The notes: generated by a model not told the origin, from the sequence alone. A stretch of DNA of 64,000 nt from Arthrobacter sp. SLBN-100 (GCF_006715305.1 NZ_VFMY01000001.1:3658001-3722000); one strand, 5' to 3'. Shown: positions 35,601 through 44,052, numbered from the stretch's first letter. Made by a program: numbers and translations.

Positions 35601-37829
35601 TTCCACCACCAGCGTGGTGTCGTTGGGGACCACTTCGGTGGCCTGTTTCTGTTCGCTCAGGTAACTGATGAGGTTGTTGGCCGCGAAGTCGTCCAGGCCG
35701 CTGGCCTTGCAGCGCTCGGTGGCGGGCCCGACGTCGGACGCTGACAGTTCGCGGACGAACGCGCCCAGTGCCCGGCCCAGGTCCACCGGGCGGCCGAGGG
35801 AGTCGCCCTTCCAGAAGGGCAGCTTTCCAGGCTGGCCGAACGCGGGCGAAACCAGTACGCGGTCATGCGTAATGTCCTCGATTTTCCAGCTCGTGGCACC
35901 GAGGGCGAAGATGTCGCCGACACGGGATTCGTACACCATCTCCTCGTCCAGCTCGCCCACCCGGCGGCCGCCCTTGGGCGCAGGCGCCGGCTTGCCGTCC
36001 GTTGAAGGGGAGGACGTGCCCTCCACCTCGGTGCCGATAATGTAAACGCCGAAAAGCCCGCGGTCCGGGATGGTGCCGCCGGAAGTGACGGCCAGGCGCT
36101 GGGCTCCCGGCCTGCCTTCGATGGTGCCGGCGTTGCGGTCCCAGATGATCCTGGGGCGCAGCTCGGCAAACTCATCAGACGGATAGCGGCCGGCGAGCAG
36201 GTCAAGCGTGGCCTCGAAAGCGGACCGGGGGAGGGACGCAAACGGGGCGGAACGGCGGACGGTGGTGAACCATTCCTCAACATCTATGCTGCCCAAAGCC
36301 GTGGCGGCCACCGTCTGCTGGGCGAGGATGTCCAGGGGATTGGCTGGAATGCTGAGGCGCTCGATTTTTCCCGTCAACATACGTTCCACGGTGATGGCCG
36401 TGTGTACCAGGTCTGCCCGGTGCTTCGGAAAGAGGACACCCTGGGAAACCTCGCCCACCTGGTGGCCGGCACGGCCCACCCGCTGCAGGCCGCTGGCCAC
36501 CGACGGCGGCGATTCCACCTGCACCACCAGGTCCACGGCACCCATGTCGATGCCGAGTTCCAGTGACGAAGTGGCCACAACGCACCTCAGCCGGCCGGAT
36601 TTGAGGTCGTCTTCAATCAGGGCCCGCTGGTCCTTGGAGACGGAGCCGTGGTGGGCCCGTGCCAGCACCGGATCCGCTCCGGCCGTGCTTCCCGCCTGCG
36701 CCATCATGTGTGCTGGAGTGGCGGTGGAGGCGGGAATGCCGGGTGCCCGTTGCTGCGGCCCGGGATCGTCCCACCCACCGCCGGCAGCCACCAGTTGCCG
36801 TTCGGCGTAGATCTCATTGAGCCGGGCGGTGAGCCGTTCGGACAGGCGGCGGGAGTTGGCAAAAACGATGGTGGACTGGTTGGCCAGCACCAGGTCGACG
36901 ATCTTCTCCTCCACGTGCGGCCAGATGGAGGCCTGGGGCTGCAGCCCGGACGCCGGACCGGAATCGAAGGCACCGGCGGCGCCCTGGAGGTCTGACATGT
37001 CTTCAACGGGGACTGAGACGGTAAGGTCCCAGTTCTTCTTCGCCGGAGGGGCAACGATTTCCACCGGCGCGGTCCCTGCCAGGAATTGGGCTACCAGTTC
37101 CTTGGGCTCAACGGTGGCGGAGAGTCCAATCCGCTGTGCCGGTTTGGGCAGCAGCGCATCCAGCCGTTCCAGTGAGACGGCGAGGTGGGCTCCGCGCTTG
37201 GTCCCGGCCACCGCGTGGACCTCATCGATAATGATGGTGTCCACCTCGGTGAGGGTTTCGCGGGCCCTTGAGGTGAGCATCAGGAACAGCGATTCCGGCG
37301 TGGTGATAAGAATGTCCGGCGGGCTGCTCAGCAAGGCGCGGCGATCGGCTGCCGTGGTGTCCCCGGACCGGACGCCAACAGTGATCAGCGGGGCGGGGAG
37401 CCCGAGCCGCTTGGCGGTCTGCGTGATGCCGATGAGCGGCGAGCGAAGGTTCCGTTCCACGTCCACGCCCAGTGCTTTCAGGGGGGAGATGTACAGGACG
37501 CGGGTCTTGCGTTTGGGGGCCCGGGGACGCCTTCCTTTTGCGGGTGCCTCCGGCCCGGTAACGTCAGGGACGAGGCCCTCCGGCGCCGCGGAGCCGGATA
37601 CCAGCAGCCGGTCCAAAGCCCAGAGGAACGCGGCCAGGGTTTTGCCCGAGCCGGTGGGCGCGACCACCAGTGCGTGCGAGGCGGAGGAGATGGCCTGCCA
37701 TGCACCGTCCTGGGCAGGAGTTGGCTCTGGAAAGGCGCCGAGGAACCATTCGCGGGTGGGCCTGCTGAACTGCCCCATGGGCGTGGAGGCTGAGGTTCCG
37801 CCCGGCCTGGAGCCCTGTTCCTGCTGCAT
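32643..37829 (-). CDS. lhr: Lhr-type large ATP-dependent helicase with internal peptide repeats
   Basis: A 1728-residue superfamily 2 helicase for DNA repair. The motor holds Walker A APTGSGKTLAAF (about residue 57), TRVLYISPLKAL, the IIIDEVHAV box, LSATVEP, and QRVGRAGHQ (motif VI); winged-helix and Lhr-core/CTD regions follow. Two low-complexity inserts break the C-terminal part: four PVVEPxET-type 13-residue repeats (about 1015-1063) and six pentapeptides such as SADTQ/IAETQ (about 1213-1243). Both come from DNA tandem repeats and keep the frame. The C-terminal domain (SYSEDSQLAKPEPVALALAA...ALVVLVDGALVLYVERGGKTLLAFSDDD) is intact, so the gene looks functional. ATG 37829 has GGAGG. The end overlaps nei. 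Confidence 0.93.
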   Translation of the reverse strand: MQQEQGSRPGGTSASTPMGQFSRPTREWFLGAFPEPTPAQDGAWQAISSASHALVVAPTGSGKTLAAFLWALDRLLVSGSAAPEGLVPDVTGPEAPAKGRRPRAPKRKTRVLYISPLKALGVDVERNLRSPLIGITQTAKRLGLPAPLITVGVRSGDTTAADRRALLSSPPDILITTPESLFLMLTSRARETLTEVDTIIIDEVHAVAGTKRGAHLAVSLERLDALLPKPAQRIGLSATVEPKELVAQFLAGTAPVEIVAPPAKKNWDLTVSVPVEDMSDLQGAAGAFDSGPASGLQPQASIWPHVEEKIVDLVLANQSTIVFANSRRLSERLTARLNEIYAERQLVAAGGGWDDPGPQQRAPGIPASTATPAHMMAQAGSTAGADPVLARAHHGSVSKDQRALIEDDLKSGRLRCVVATSSLELGIDMGAVDLVVQVESPPSVASGLQRVGRAGHQVGEVSQGVLFPKHRADLVHTAITVERMLTGKIERLSIPANPLDILAQQTVAATALGSIDVEEWFTTVRRSAPFASLPRSAFEATLDLLAGRYPSDEFAELRPRIIWDRNAGTIEGRPGAQRLAVTSGGTIPDRGLFGVYIIGTEVEGTSSPSTDGKPAPAPKGGRRVGELDEEMVYESRVGDIFALGATSWKIEDITHDRVLVSPAFGQPGKLPFWKGDSLGRPVDLGRALGAFVRELSASDVGPATERCKASGLDDFAANNLISYLSEQKQATEVVPNDTTLVVERFHDELGDWRVILHSPFGMPVHAPWALAVGQRLHQRYGMDGSAMAADDGIVLRVPMMEDEPPGAELFLFDPEELEQIVTAEVGGSALFASRFRECAARALLLPRQTPGKRQPLWQQRQRSAQLLDVARKYPTFPIVLETVRECLQDVYDLPALKDIAASVERRELRIVQTTTSQPSPFAKSLLFGYVAQFLYEGDSPLAERRAAALALDSTLLNELLGRVELRELLDAKVIEATERELQRLVPDRRARGVEGVADLLRLLGPLAPTEAAARLEPVVEPVETGPADTPVVEPAETGPAKTPVVEPAETKPAKTPVVEPVETEAEPFQADSAHASTKSATAHLLALQRANRAIKVNIAGVERFAAVEDAARLRDAIGVPLPMGVPLAFIEPVADPLGDLVSRYARTHGPFTAGEAAARLGLGVAVVSTALKRLAADGRVVEGEFRPHSGESMAPEIPALDAPAPEAQQPVAPTPDTRSGDTHSADTQIAETQGADPQHAEAQHHSSVSEWCDAEVLRKLRRRSLAALRAEVEPVDGSAYGRFLPAWQHVRTPGGGRGQPALRGLDGIVTAIDQLSGVPVPASAWEPLVLASRVSNYQPAMLDELMAAGEVLWSGAGALPGNDGWVSLHLADSAELTLNPAIDYEPGNAQLRLLEHLRNNGGGYFFRQLTDVAGGMDSVLSDQEVVTALWDLAWAGRVTGDTFAPVRALIAGGHTAHRQVARAPRARAPRMSRLGRSHGTGLMGSAGLGSGRYGTSSAAVATPPMVAGRWSALPQPELDPTIHARATAELLLDRYGVVTRGSVMAEQILGGFGLMYKVLARLEEAGRCRRGYFIEHLGAAQFAVPATVDRLRSYSEDSQLAKPEPVALALAATDPANPYGAALPWPALHDEAGTGHRPGRKAGALVVLVDGALVLYVERGGKTLLAFSDDDAVLAAAGSALVGVVTRGAVDKLVMEKVNGHEILDTPIAAALSAAGAYSTPKGLRVRA
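34101..34190 (+). repeat. 15-bp tandem repeat, six diverged units, coding (in lhr)
   Basis: Units such as CTGTGCTTCGGCGTG, TTGTGGATCGGCGCC, CTGTGTTTCAGCGAT and CTGTGTATCAGCGCT follow each other with a strict 15-bp period. On the minus strand they encode HAEAQ, GADPQ, IAETQ, SADTQ, SGDTH and TPDTR. Confidence 0.8.
34641..34781 (+). repeat. 39-bp tandem repeat with dispersed-element core (in lhr)
   Basis: Units start at 34641, 34680, 34719 and 34758 (last one partial). Each begins GGTTTCG[AG]CAGGCTCAACCAC. On the minus strand they encode 13-residue PVVEPxETxPAxT units. A near-identical copy of the unit core lies at 53633-53656. Confidence 0.9.
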
Positions 37830-37889
37830 GCCTCCATCATGCCCTAACCCACCGACAGCCGATCCGGGCCGGCCCTGACGTGCGGCTGC

Positions 37890-39440
37890 TCAAGCCTTCC
37901 CTGCGGCGGGAAGGTTCTTGGTGGCCGGCCCCTCGAGGAGCTTTCCCTCATTGGTGAAGCGGGAGCCGTGGAGCGGGCAGTCCCAGGTCTGTTCGCTGTC
38001 GTTCCAGTGCACAATGCCGCCCAGATGCGTGCAGACCGCGGACAGCTTGCAGGTGGTTCCGTCCACGGTGGAGACGGCAACCGGGCGGGTGCCCTCACGG
38101 TACACCTGCCCTTGGCCGTCCTCCGGGACCACAGGGGCGGGCGGTGCCGGCAACTGGTCCTTGTCCTTTTTCAGGACCTTCCCACCTTCGGTTATCAGGC
38201 CTTCGGCGGCAAGCTGCCCCCAGCCGGAAGCCAGCTTGGCCGCCACGCCGGCGTTGAGGGAAACTGCCGAGAAGGCTCCGGACGGGGAAGTGACGCGGTG
38301 GTGGATGGTGTCCGCCCACGGCACATGCCCGCCGAGGATGTCCGCAGCAATTCCCAAAGAAGCGGCGACGGCATTGGTCATGCCCCACTTGTTGTAGCCC
38401 GTGCCGAAGTAGACGTGGCCCTTGCCCCGTGGCAGCTTGCCAAAGAAGGGCATGAGGTTGACGGCCATGTAATCCTGCGCTGACCAGGTGTGGGTCACCT
38501 GCGAGCCCGGGTACTGCTGGGCGGCCCAGTCCAGCAGGCTCCCCAGGTGGTGTTTCTCGGACCTTGCCCGGCCCACGTGGTGGCCGTGCCCGCCCACCAG
38601 CAGCAGCCGGCGGCCGTCTATCTCGTAGTCCCGCAGGGAGTGCGTGGGCTGTTCCACCGAGATGTACATTCCCGCGGGCGGGGCCTGGTCCTCCCGCAGC
38701 TGCAGTGCTGCCGCGTAGGACCGGCTGGGCTTCAGCTTGGCGAAGTACAACCCGCGGTCGAGCACGGGGATACCGGTGGCCAGCACCACTTCGTTCGCGG
38801 TGACGGTGCCGCGGTCCGTGTGGACCGTGGCAGGGCTGCCGCCTGTGACATCCTGCAACCGGACCCCGCCTACCACGGACCCCCCGCGGCTTCGGATGTC
38901 GGCCACGAGCGTGTCCAGCACATCGACAGGATGGATCTGCGCCTGGTCCGCGAGGCGTACGGCGCCGTGCACGGGGAATGGCAGGCCGGCGTCGCGCACG
39001 TACTCCACGTCCAGCCCGGCGGTGGAAGCGGCGCTGACTTCCTCGCGCAGCTTCTCCGTCCCCTGCGCAGAAGCCGCATAGGTGTAGGCATCCCGCGTCT
39101 GATAGGGCACGTTGTGCTCGTCGAGGTACCGCAGGAGCCAGGCCTGGCCTTCACGGTTGCCGTCCACGTATGCCTGCACCTGTTTCTGCGAGTACTGCCT
39201 GGACAGCTGGGACAGGAAAGTGCCCTGCAGCAGCGTCACTTTGGCGGTGGTGTTCCCGGTAGTCACCGCACCGGGGAAGCGCGCCTCCAGCACCAGGACG
39301 TTCTGCCCGGAACGGGCCAGCAGGAGCGCGGTCACCAAGCCGGTGAGCCCGGCCCCGGCCACCACAGTGTCGTAACTGCTCCCGGGCTCGAACGGATCAG
39401 AAGTAAATGCTTCCCGGCTGTCCAACCAAATCGACGTCAT
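37890..39440 (-). CDS. FAD-dependent oxidoreductase with C-terminal Rieske domain
   Basis: A 516-residue two-domain protein. The N-terminal DAO-type flavoprotein has VVAGAGLTGLVTALLLARSG (about 27-46), the Glu-binding LVLEARF and ATGIPV. The C-terminal Rieske domain (about 440-505) has CTHLGG and CPLHGSRF, the two Cys-x-His ligand pairs of a [2Fe-2S] cluster. Such fusions are common in actinobacteria; the natural substrate is unknown. A perfect 18-bp palindrome lies in its upstream region, shared with the divergent DUF4383 gene. Confidence 0.92.
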   Translation of the reverse strand: MTSIWLDSREAFTSDPFEPGSSYDTVVAGAGLTGLVTALLLARSGQNVLVLEARFPGAVTTGNTTAKVTLLQGTFLSQLSRQYSQKQVQAYVDGNREGQAWLLRYLDEHNVPYQTRDAYTYAASAQGTEKLREEVSAASTAGLDVEYVRDAGLPFPVHGAVRLADQAQIHPVDVLDTLVADIRSRGGSVVGGVRLQDVTGGSPATVHTDRGTVTANEVVLATGIPVLDRGLYFAKLKPSRSYAAALQLREDQAPPAGMYISVEQPTHSLRDYEIDGRRLLLVGGHGHHVGRARSEKHHLGSLLDWAAQQYPGSQVTHTWSAQDYMAVNLMPFFGKLPRGKGHVYFGTGYNKWGMTNAVAASLGIAADILGGHVPWADTIHHRVTSPSGAFSAVSLNAGVAAKLASGWGQLAAEGLITEGGKVLKKDKDQLPAPPAPVVPEDGQGQVYREGTRPVAVSTVDGTTCKLSAVCTHLGGIVHWNDSEQTWDCPLHGSRFTNEGKLLEGPATKNLPAAGKA

Positions 39441-39526
39441 CCCAGTTCAGCCTGCCTTTGGTCCGGGCCCTGAGGGGCCGGTTTGTGATGGGTCTGTTAT
39501 CAGCCCTGATCTATGCGTGGCGTATT

Positions 39527-39544
39527 TGCTAAGTATACTTAGCA
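39527..39544. promoter_or_regulatory. Perfect 18-bp palindrome, candidate operator
   Basis: TGCTAAGTATACTTAGCA is perfectly self-complementary. It contains TATACT, a good -10 sequence on either strand, and lies between the divergent FAD-Rieske and DUF4383 genes, so one dimeric regulator could control both. Confidence 0.6.
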
Positions 39545-39620
39545 TGTCGGTGGTTAAGTCTATGGTCAGGCGCAACCCGGCAGCCATGATGTGAACGGAA
39601 CGACAACAGCAGGAGTAATC

Positions 39621-40091
39621 ATGACAAGCATGAGTTCGGACGGTCGCACCGTAGGTCGGACAAACATCCAAAAAGCAGCCCTCGCGGTAGGCGTAGTGTT
39701 CCTCCTGGTGGGCGTCCTGGGGTTCATCCCGGGCATCACCGGCAACTATGAAACCCTGGGATTCGCCGGCCACGAATCTGAGGCCTTGCTCCTGGGCATC
39801 TTCCAGGTATCAATACTTCACAACATCGTCCACCTGCTGTTTGGCGCGGCCGGCATCGCCTTGGCCCGGAACGCCGCACAGTCGAAGAACTACCTGATCG
39901 TGGGTGGCGCCATCTACCTGGTCCTCTGGCTGTACGGCCTGCTGATCGGCCTTGACACGCCGGCGAACTTCGTCCCGGTCAACACTGCGGACAACTGGCT
40001 GCACTTTGTCCTGGGCGTGGCCATGGTCGGCCTGGGCGTGGCACTGTCCCGCGGCACCGCGCGTGCCGGCCGTACCACCACGGCTCACTAG
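39621..40091 (+). CDS. DUF4383 membrane protein
   Basis: A 156-residue protein with four membrane helices (AALAVGVVFLLVGVLGFIPGITG, FQVSILHNIVHLLFGAAGIALA, YLIVGGAIYLVLWLYGLLIGL, NWLHFVLGVAMVGLGVAL), the DUF4383 pattern with conserved His residues in HNIVHLLFG and WLHF. The ATG at 39621 has AGGAG. Role unknown; often stress-linked in actinobacteria. Confidence 0.87.
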   Translation: MTSMSSDGRTVGRTNIQKAALAVGVVFLLVGVLGFIPGITGNYETLGFAGHESEALLLGIFQVSILHNIVHLLFGAAGIALARNAAQSKNYLIVGGAIYLVLWLYGLLIGLDTPANFVPVNTADNWLHFVLGVAMVGLGVALSRGTARAGRTTTAH

Positions 40092-40146
40092 TAGGACGGC
40101 GCACCAGTTCGCCTATTCACCGATCCGCCCAAAGGGCGAAATCAAG

Positions 40147-40183
40147 CTGCAGGCGGCCCGGCATCTTGCCGGACCGCCTGCAG
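40147..40183. terminator. Bidirectional hairpin between convergent genes
   Basis: CTGCAGGCGGCCCGGCA at 40147-40163 pairs with 40167-40183 (16 of 17) around TCT. It separates the DUF4383 and DUF4232 genes. No long T-run. Confidence 0.65.
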
Positions 40184-40214
40184 TTGTCTGTGCTGACGAA
40201 CCTTTTCCGGAACC

Positions 40215-40853
40215 TTATGCCGGCTGGAAGGCCCTGATGGTCAGCAGCATAATCTCCGCGTTGCTGCACGCCTTGGTGGGTTGGGGCAGGAACAGCGACG
40301 CCGTGTCCTCCGGGGGGTAGATCCGGTAGCCGGCGGCGTCCACCATGGCGCAGTCGGGATAGTTTCCGGCATTCGTGTAGCGCAGGACGGCCGAGCCGGT
40401 CTGCCCTGGTGCCAGCATGACGTCGGTGGGTGCGGTGGCTTCGTCACGGATGGCCGGCGCGCCGATGGGAGCACCGGCAGCATCCGCGGCCAGGGAAACA
40501 CCGGCGAAGCCACGAAGAACACATGGTTCGGAACCGGTGTTGGTGAGGTTGAGCTTCATGTAGACGCTGCCTGCGGCCCCGCCGCCGGTCGCATCCGTGG
40601 CCGCGGAGAGGCCGGCCGCCGTGCAGAGCGCCGGTTCTGCCGCAGGAGCGCTGGCCGGGGCCGTTGCCGACGGCGACTCCGACGACGTTGCGGACTGGGT
40701 GGGCGACTCGGACGTTTCGCCGGGGCTGGCAGAACTGCTGCCCGGCGTCGTCGAGGATTGCGGCTGGCTTGGGCCGCACCCGCTGAGCAGCAGCGCGGCT
40801 GCCGCTGCCGCCGTCGTGATGGCAAACCCGTGTGAAATTCGCTGAGACCTCAT
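40215..40853 (-). CDS. DUF4232 secreted lipoprotein
   Basis: A 212-residue exported protein. The signal ends in LLLSGCGPS with a lipidated Cys; a Ser/Thr/Pro-rich spacer (about 30-75) lifts a DUF4232 beta domain off the membrane: CTAAGLSAATDATGGGAAGSVYMKLNLTNTGSEPCVLRGFAGVSL...CSNAEIMLLTIRAFQP. Four cysteines in the mature domain suggest disulfides. ATG 40853 has AAGGTGG. Function unknown; a carbohydrate- or ligand-binding role is possible. Confidence 0.85.
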   Translation of the reverse strand: MRSQRISHGFAITTAAAAAALLLSGCGPSQPQSSTTPGSSSASPGETSESPTQSATSSESPSATAPASAPAAEPALCTAAGLSAATDATGGGAAGSVYMKLNLTNTGSEPCVLRGFAGVSLAADAAGAPIGAPAIRDEATAPTDVMLAPGQTGSAVLRYTNAGNYPDCAMVDAAGYRIYPPEDTASLFLPQPTKACSNAEIMLLTIRAFQPA

Positions 40854-40956
40854 GGCACCACCTTCGCGGCAGTGGTGGGCTGCGTCAATGATGCGGCGAG
40901 GCGGCGCGCCAATTTGATGCCCGGATCGTGATGATCCGGGCATCAAGGCCAGTGCC

Positions 40957-41715
40957 CTACTTGGCTGCCGGGTCCGCGGAAGGTTTCCGGCGGGTGCCGC
41001 TGCGCAGGTACGCCGCGACGCCGAGCACCAGGCCGGTGGTGCCGGCTGCCAGGCCTGCCCAGCTCCGGGCGTCCGCCCCGCTGTCCGTCACCGAGGCCTG
41101 TTCGATGGACGGGGAGGCGCTGGAGTGTGAATCCGAGGCTGCAGCAGTATCCCCGTGTCCGGTGCCGCCTGCCTCGGTGACGGTGACCGAGGGCGCCGGG
41201 GCCTTCAGGGAGTGCGGGTCCTGGCCGTCCACGGCGATCTCGGACCAGTCCGTCTGCCCGGTTTCACAGCTCTGGAGGGTGGGGAAGTACAGCGTGCTGC
41301 CCACCGCGTCCGGGAGCTTTACGGAGAGCACCAGGGCATCGCGGAGTTCGTGGGCCAGGGGCGCCTTGGCGGTGTAGACGATCTGGCTGGTCCGCTTGGT
41401 GATGGACGTGCCGTCAGCCAGTTTCTTCGGCTCGGCGAGCTGTTCGGCGACCTTCTCCACGCTCCAGTTGGGATTGACCGTGGGCTGGGCATCGTTGAGT
41501 TCCTCCGGCAGCCTGATAGCCACCTTGGTGGTGGCTGAGGTGTCGCAGCCGTGCGGAATCGAGAAGGTGAGCAGGGCATATGAACCGGCATCGGTCTTGT
41601 CCGGCGTCACGCCGACGTGCGCCGAGGCCCCGGCGGCAACGGCGAGCAGCAGGGCTGCAGCGGCCCCGGTGGCGGCGGTTGTTTGCAGGGTACGGCGAAG
41701 TGTTGAGGTGTTCAC
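40957..41715 (-). CDS. YcnI-like DUF1775 copper-associated protein
   Basis: A 252-residue exported protein. After a signal peptide ending GASA, the mature N-terminus is HVGVTPDKTDAGSYALLTFSIPHGC, where the leading His is the copper ligand of YcnI proteins. The DUF1775 domain continues with TTKVAIRLPEEL and NPNWSVEKVAEQL. A Ser/His-rich spacer and a C-terminal helix (WAGLAAGTTGLVLGVAAYL) with basic tail anchor it in the membrane. GTG start 41715 has GGAAAGG. It lies downstream of a membrane protein gene on the same strand. Confidence 0.88.
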   Translation of the reverse strand: MNTSTLRRTLQTTAATGAAAALLLAVAAGASAHVGVTPDKTDAGSYALLTFSIPHGCDTSATTKVAIRLPEELNDAQPTVNPNWSVEKVAEQLAEPKKLADGTSITKRTSQIVYTAKAPLAHELRDALVLSVKLPDAVGSTLYFPTLQSCETGQTDWSEIAVDGQDPHSLKAPAPSVTVTEAGGTGHGDTAAASDSHSSASPSIEQASVTDSGADARSWAGLAAGTTGLVLGVAAYLRSGTRRKPSADPAAK

Positions 41716-41798
41716 GGGTTGCCTTTCCGGCGCGCGCCGGGACATCGGAACAGGCGCGCAAAAGTATCGGATGCCGCCGCCGGAGGTGCGGGGCGGTT

Positions 41799-42422
41799 CT
41801 AGCGCGAAGGTACGACGGCGGACGGCGGGCCGCGCCGGCTGTCCTGCCGGAGGTTCCGCCAGGGACGCCGCCGTGCAGCAGCGGCGGGAAAGGAGGCCAA
41901 AGCCGGCGGGACGGCGTCGGGCGCCACCGCGCGGGGGAGGGCCGCCAGCGGCCGCAGCCAGGCGGCAAGTGCCCACAGGGCTGCTTCGCCTTTGGCCAGC
42001 AGGAGGGCGCAAGCCAGCGTTGCCAGGGCGTGCGTTGCCAGCATCAGGGGCCCGGAGGTGCTTTCCGCGGCGTGGACGTGGCCCACCGCCGGTGCCAGCA
42101 CGTCAGCGCCGGCCAGGTGTCCGGTATGAAGTGTGGCACGTATTGGAGCTGCCGCGCCGGGGGAACCGAAGACCGTAAACAGCTCGTGCAGTGCCAGTTG
42201 CCCGCCGCCCAGCAGGGTGGCCAGGGCCGGAAAGTCCAGCCGCAGGCGCGTGGCGGTGGTACTGCCGAGCGCGGTCAGTGCCAGGACCGCCAACAGGATA
42301 ACGGGAGCGGGCAGTTCCCCGCCGCCGGCAAGGTGGGCACCGGAGGCGAGCGTCAGGATGACGGTAGCCACGGCGGAGGCGCGGAAGAGGTGGAAGGGCG
42401 GGCGCGGACGTTGCGTTCGCAC
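41799..42422 (-). CDS. Membrane protein adjacent to the ycnI-like gene
   Basis: A 207-residue protein with about four hydrophobic segments (ASAVATVILTLASGAHLAGG, PVILLAVLALTALGSTTATRL, a His-rich part with TLHTGHLAGADVLAPAVGHVHAAE, and LMLATHALATLACALLLAKGEAALWALAAWL) and a basic tail. Several His between helices fit metal handling, and the link to the YcnI-like gene supports a copper role (inference). GTG start 42422 has GGGAGG. Confidence 0.7.
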   Translation of the reverse strand: MRTQRPRPPFHLFRASAVATVILTLASGAHLAGGGELPAPVILLAVLALTALGSTTATRLRLDFPALATLLGGGQLALHELFTVFGSPGAAAPIRATLHTGHLAGADVLAPAVGHVHAAESTSGPLMLATHALATLACALLLAKGEAALWALAAWLRPLAALPRAVAPDAVPPALASFPAAAARRRPWRNLRQDSRRGPPSAVVPSR

Positions 42423-42485
42423 GGTTCCTCCCTCCCCGCCGGAACCGGGCGCGCAGGCGGCACCGGTTGAATATCGCTCCAGATT

Positions 42486-43577
42486 CTACCGGTGATCCGG
42501 TGTCCGGCCGGCTCCTGCCAGCAGCTCGGCAAGGACCTCGGCTGCGGTGTCGAACCGGAGCAGCGGAGCCGACTGCCCGGCCCACAGGGACATCAGGTCC
42601 GTGTTCCCCTGGGCGGCAGCCTGTGGCCGGAAGCGGCCCGTCAGCCAGTTCTGCACCGGGAACGGGGCCACCGTGCCGGCTTCTTCAAGATCCCTGATGA
42701 TGCGGTTGGGAATGCCGCGGGCCAGCCGGCCGCTCAGGGTGCGGGTCAATACAGTGTGGGCAGCGGCGGGGCTGCGCAACACCTCACGGTAAGCGGGTAC
42801 GGCGGCGGATTCACGGGTGGCCAGGAATGCCGTTCCCACCTGAACGGCATCAGCCCCCAGTGCCATGGCTGCCGCGAAGCCACGGCGCTCCGCGATGCCG
42901 CCGGCCGCGATGACCGGGATGGATACGGCGTCGGCAACCTGGGGAACCAGGGCGAACGTACCCACCAGCGACTCCTCCGCGGGCTTCAGGAAGGACACCC
43001 GGTGGCCACCGGACTCCATGCCGCTGGCCACCACGGCATCAACCCCGCCTGCCTCCAGCGCCACCGCTTCGGCAACGGTGGTGGCGGTGCCCACTACCTT
43101 GATGCCGCGGCGGTGGGCTTCCTCCACAACGTCGGGCGCAGGCACGCCGAAAACAAAGCTGACGACGGCGGGACCCGCTTCCAGTGTCGCCTCCACCTGC
43201 TCGCCGTAGTCCGCCAGGTACCGGGCAGGCATGTCCGGCAGGGGTATGCCCAGTTCCTCGAAGTACGGTTTCAGGGCGGCGGTGTGTCTTTCGAACTCTT
43301 CCGGCGCGAGGGCGGTGGTTTCATTGCCGGTGGGCACCCAAAGGTTCAGGGCGAAGGGCTTTGCTGTCGCCGCCTGGAGTTCGGCTGCCGTCTTTCGGAT
43401 GGCGGTGCCGTCGTATCCGTAGAGGCCGAAGGAACCCAGCCCGCCGCCTTCACTCACTGCTGCGGTGAGCTGTATAGAGGAGAAACCTCCGAACGGCCCG
43501 AGGACCACTGGCGCCTCAATGCCCAGGAGGCTCGTGAGCCTGTTGGAGCTGGCGGAAGGGAATTGTTGGGTTGTCAT
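42486..43577 (-). CDS. Nitronate monooxygenase (2-nitropropane dioxygenase family)
   Basis: A 363-residue FMN TIM-barrel enzyme. Family features are PVVLGPFGGFSSIQLTAAVSEGGGLGSFG at the N-terminus, VVSFVFGVP, GTATTVAEAVALEAGGVDAVVASGMESGGHR with the conserved His, IPVIAAGGIAERRGFAAAMALGADAVQVGTAFLAT, the phosphate-binding part. It oxidises nitronates such as propionate-3-nitronate in known members. It stands alone between unrelated genes. Confidence 0.9.
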   Translation of the reverse strand: MTTQQFPSASSNRLTSLLGIEAPVVLGPFGGFSSIQLTAAVSEGGGLGSFGLYGYDGTAIRKTAAELQAATAKPFALNLWVPTGNETTALAPEEFERHTAALKPYFEELGIPLPDMPARYLADYGEQVEATLEAGPAVVSFVFGVPAPDVVEEAHRRGIKVVGTATTVAEAVALEAGGVDAVVASGMESGGHRVSFLKPAEESLVGTFALVPQVADAVSIPVIAAGGIAERRGFAAAMALGADAVQVGTAFLATRESAAVPAYREVLRSPAAAHTVLTRTLSGRLARGIPNRIIRDLEEAGTVAPFPVQNWLTGRFRPQAAAQGNTDLMSLWAGQSAPLLRFDTAAEVLAELLAGAGRTPDHR

Positions 43578-43691
43578 GGCAGGCTCCTGGAGGTGTTGCT
43601 GCTGGCGTTGACCCAGTCTTGCACTATGTACCGTCCCAAGGGGGCGCCGCTAGACTGCTGGCGTAGATGTCGGCGACCTTGAGGAGTAGTT

Positions 43692-44036
43692 ATGGAATAC
43701 ACCCGCAGCCAGCAGGAAAAGACCGTTACCGCCGGTGATCTTGGCCGTAGCCACATTGGCCAGACCATCAGCTTCCGGCCGAACGAGTTCACCGTTGTCT
43801 TTGGCAAGATCGCTGGAATCGCACGGACGGAGGCCATGGTCTACCTGTCCCTGGACGGAGTGGGGAACGGCACCCACCTGAAGGATGAATACGACCTGCC
43901 GCTCACGCACGAGGTCCACCTGCCGGTGGATGTCCTCACCAACGCCGAATCCACCATCAAGGATCTGTTCGGCAAGGTCCAGGAGAACCTGCGCGGAACG
44001 GGCCACAAGGGCGAGGACCAGACGGACCGGCTCTAG
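43692..44036 (+). CDS. Small orphan protein, 114 residues
   Basis: A 114-residue protein (MEYTRSQQEKTVTAGDLGRSHIGQTISF...) with a beta-rich first part and a helical end (TNAESTIKDLFGKVQENLRG). No signal or membrane segment. Start ATG 43692 has GAGGAG; a strong terminator follows, so this is a monocistronic gene. Family not recognised. Confidence 0.75.
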   Translation: MEYTRSQQEKTVTAGDLGRSHIGQTISFRPNEFTVVFGKIAGIARTEAMVYLSLDGVGNGTHLKDEYDLPLTHEVHLPVDVLTNAESTIKDLFGKVQENLRGTGHKGEDQTDRL

Positions 44037-44052
44037 CGGAACCAGGCAAGGG

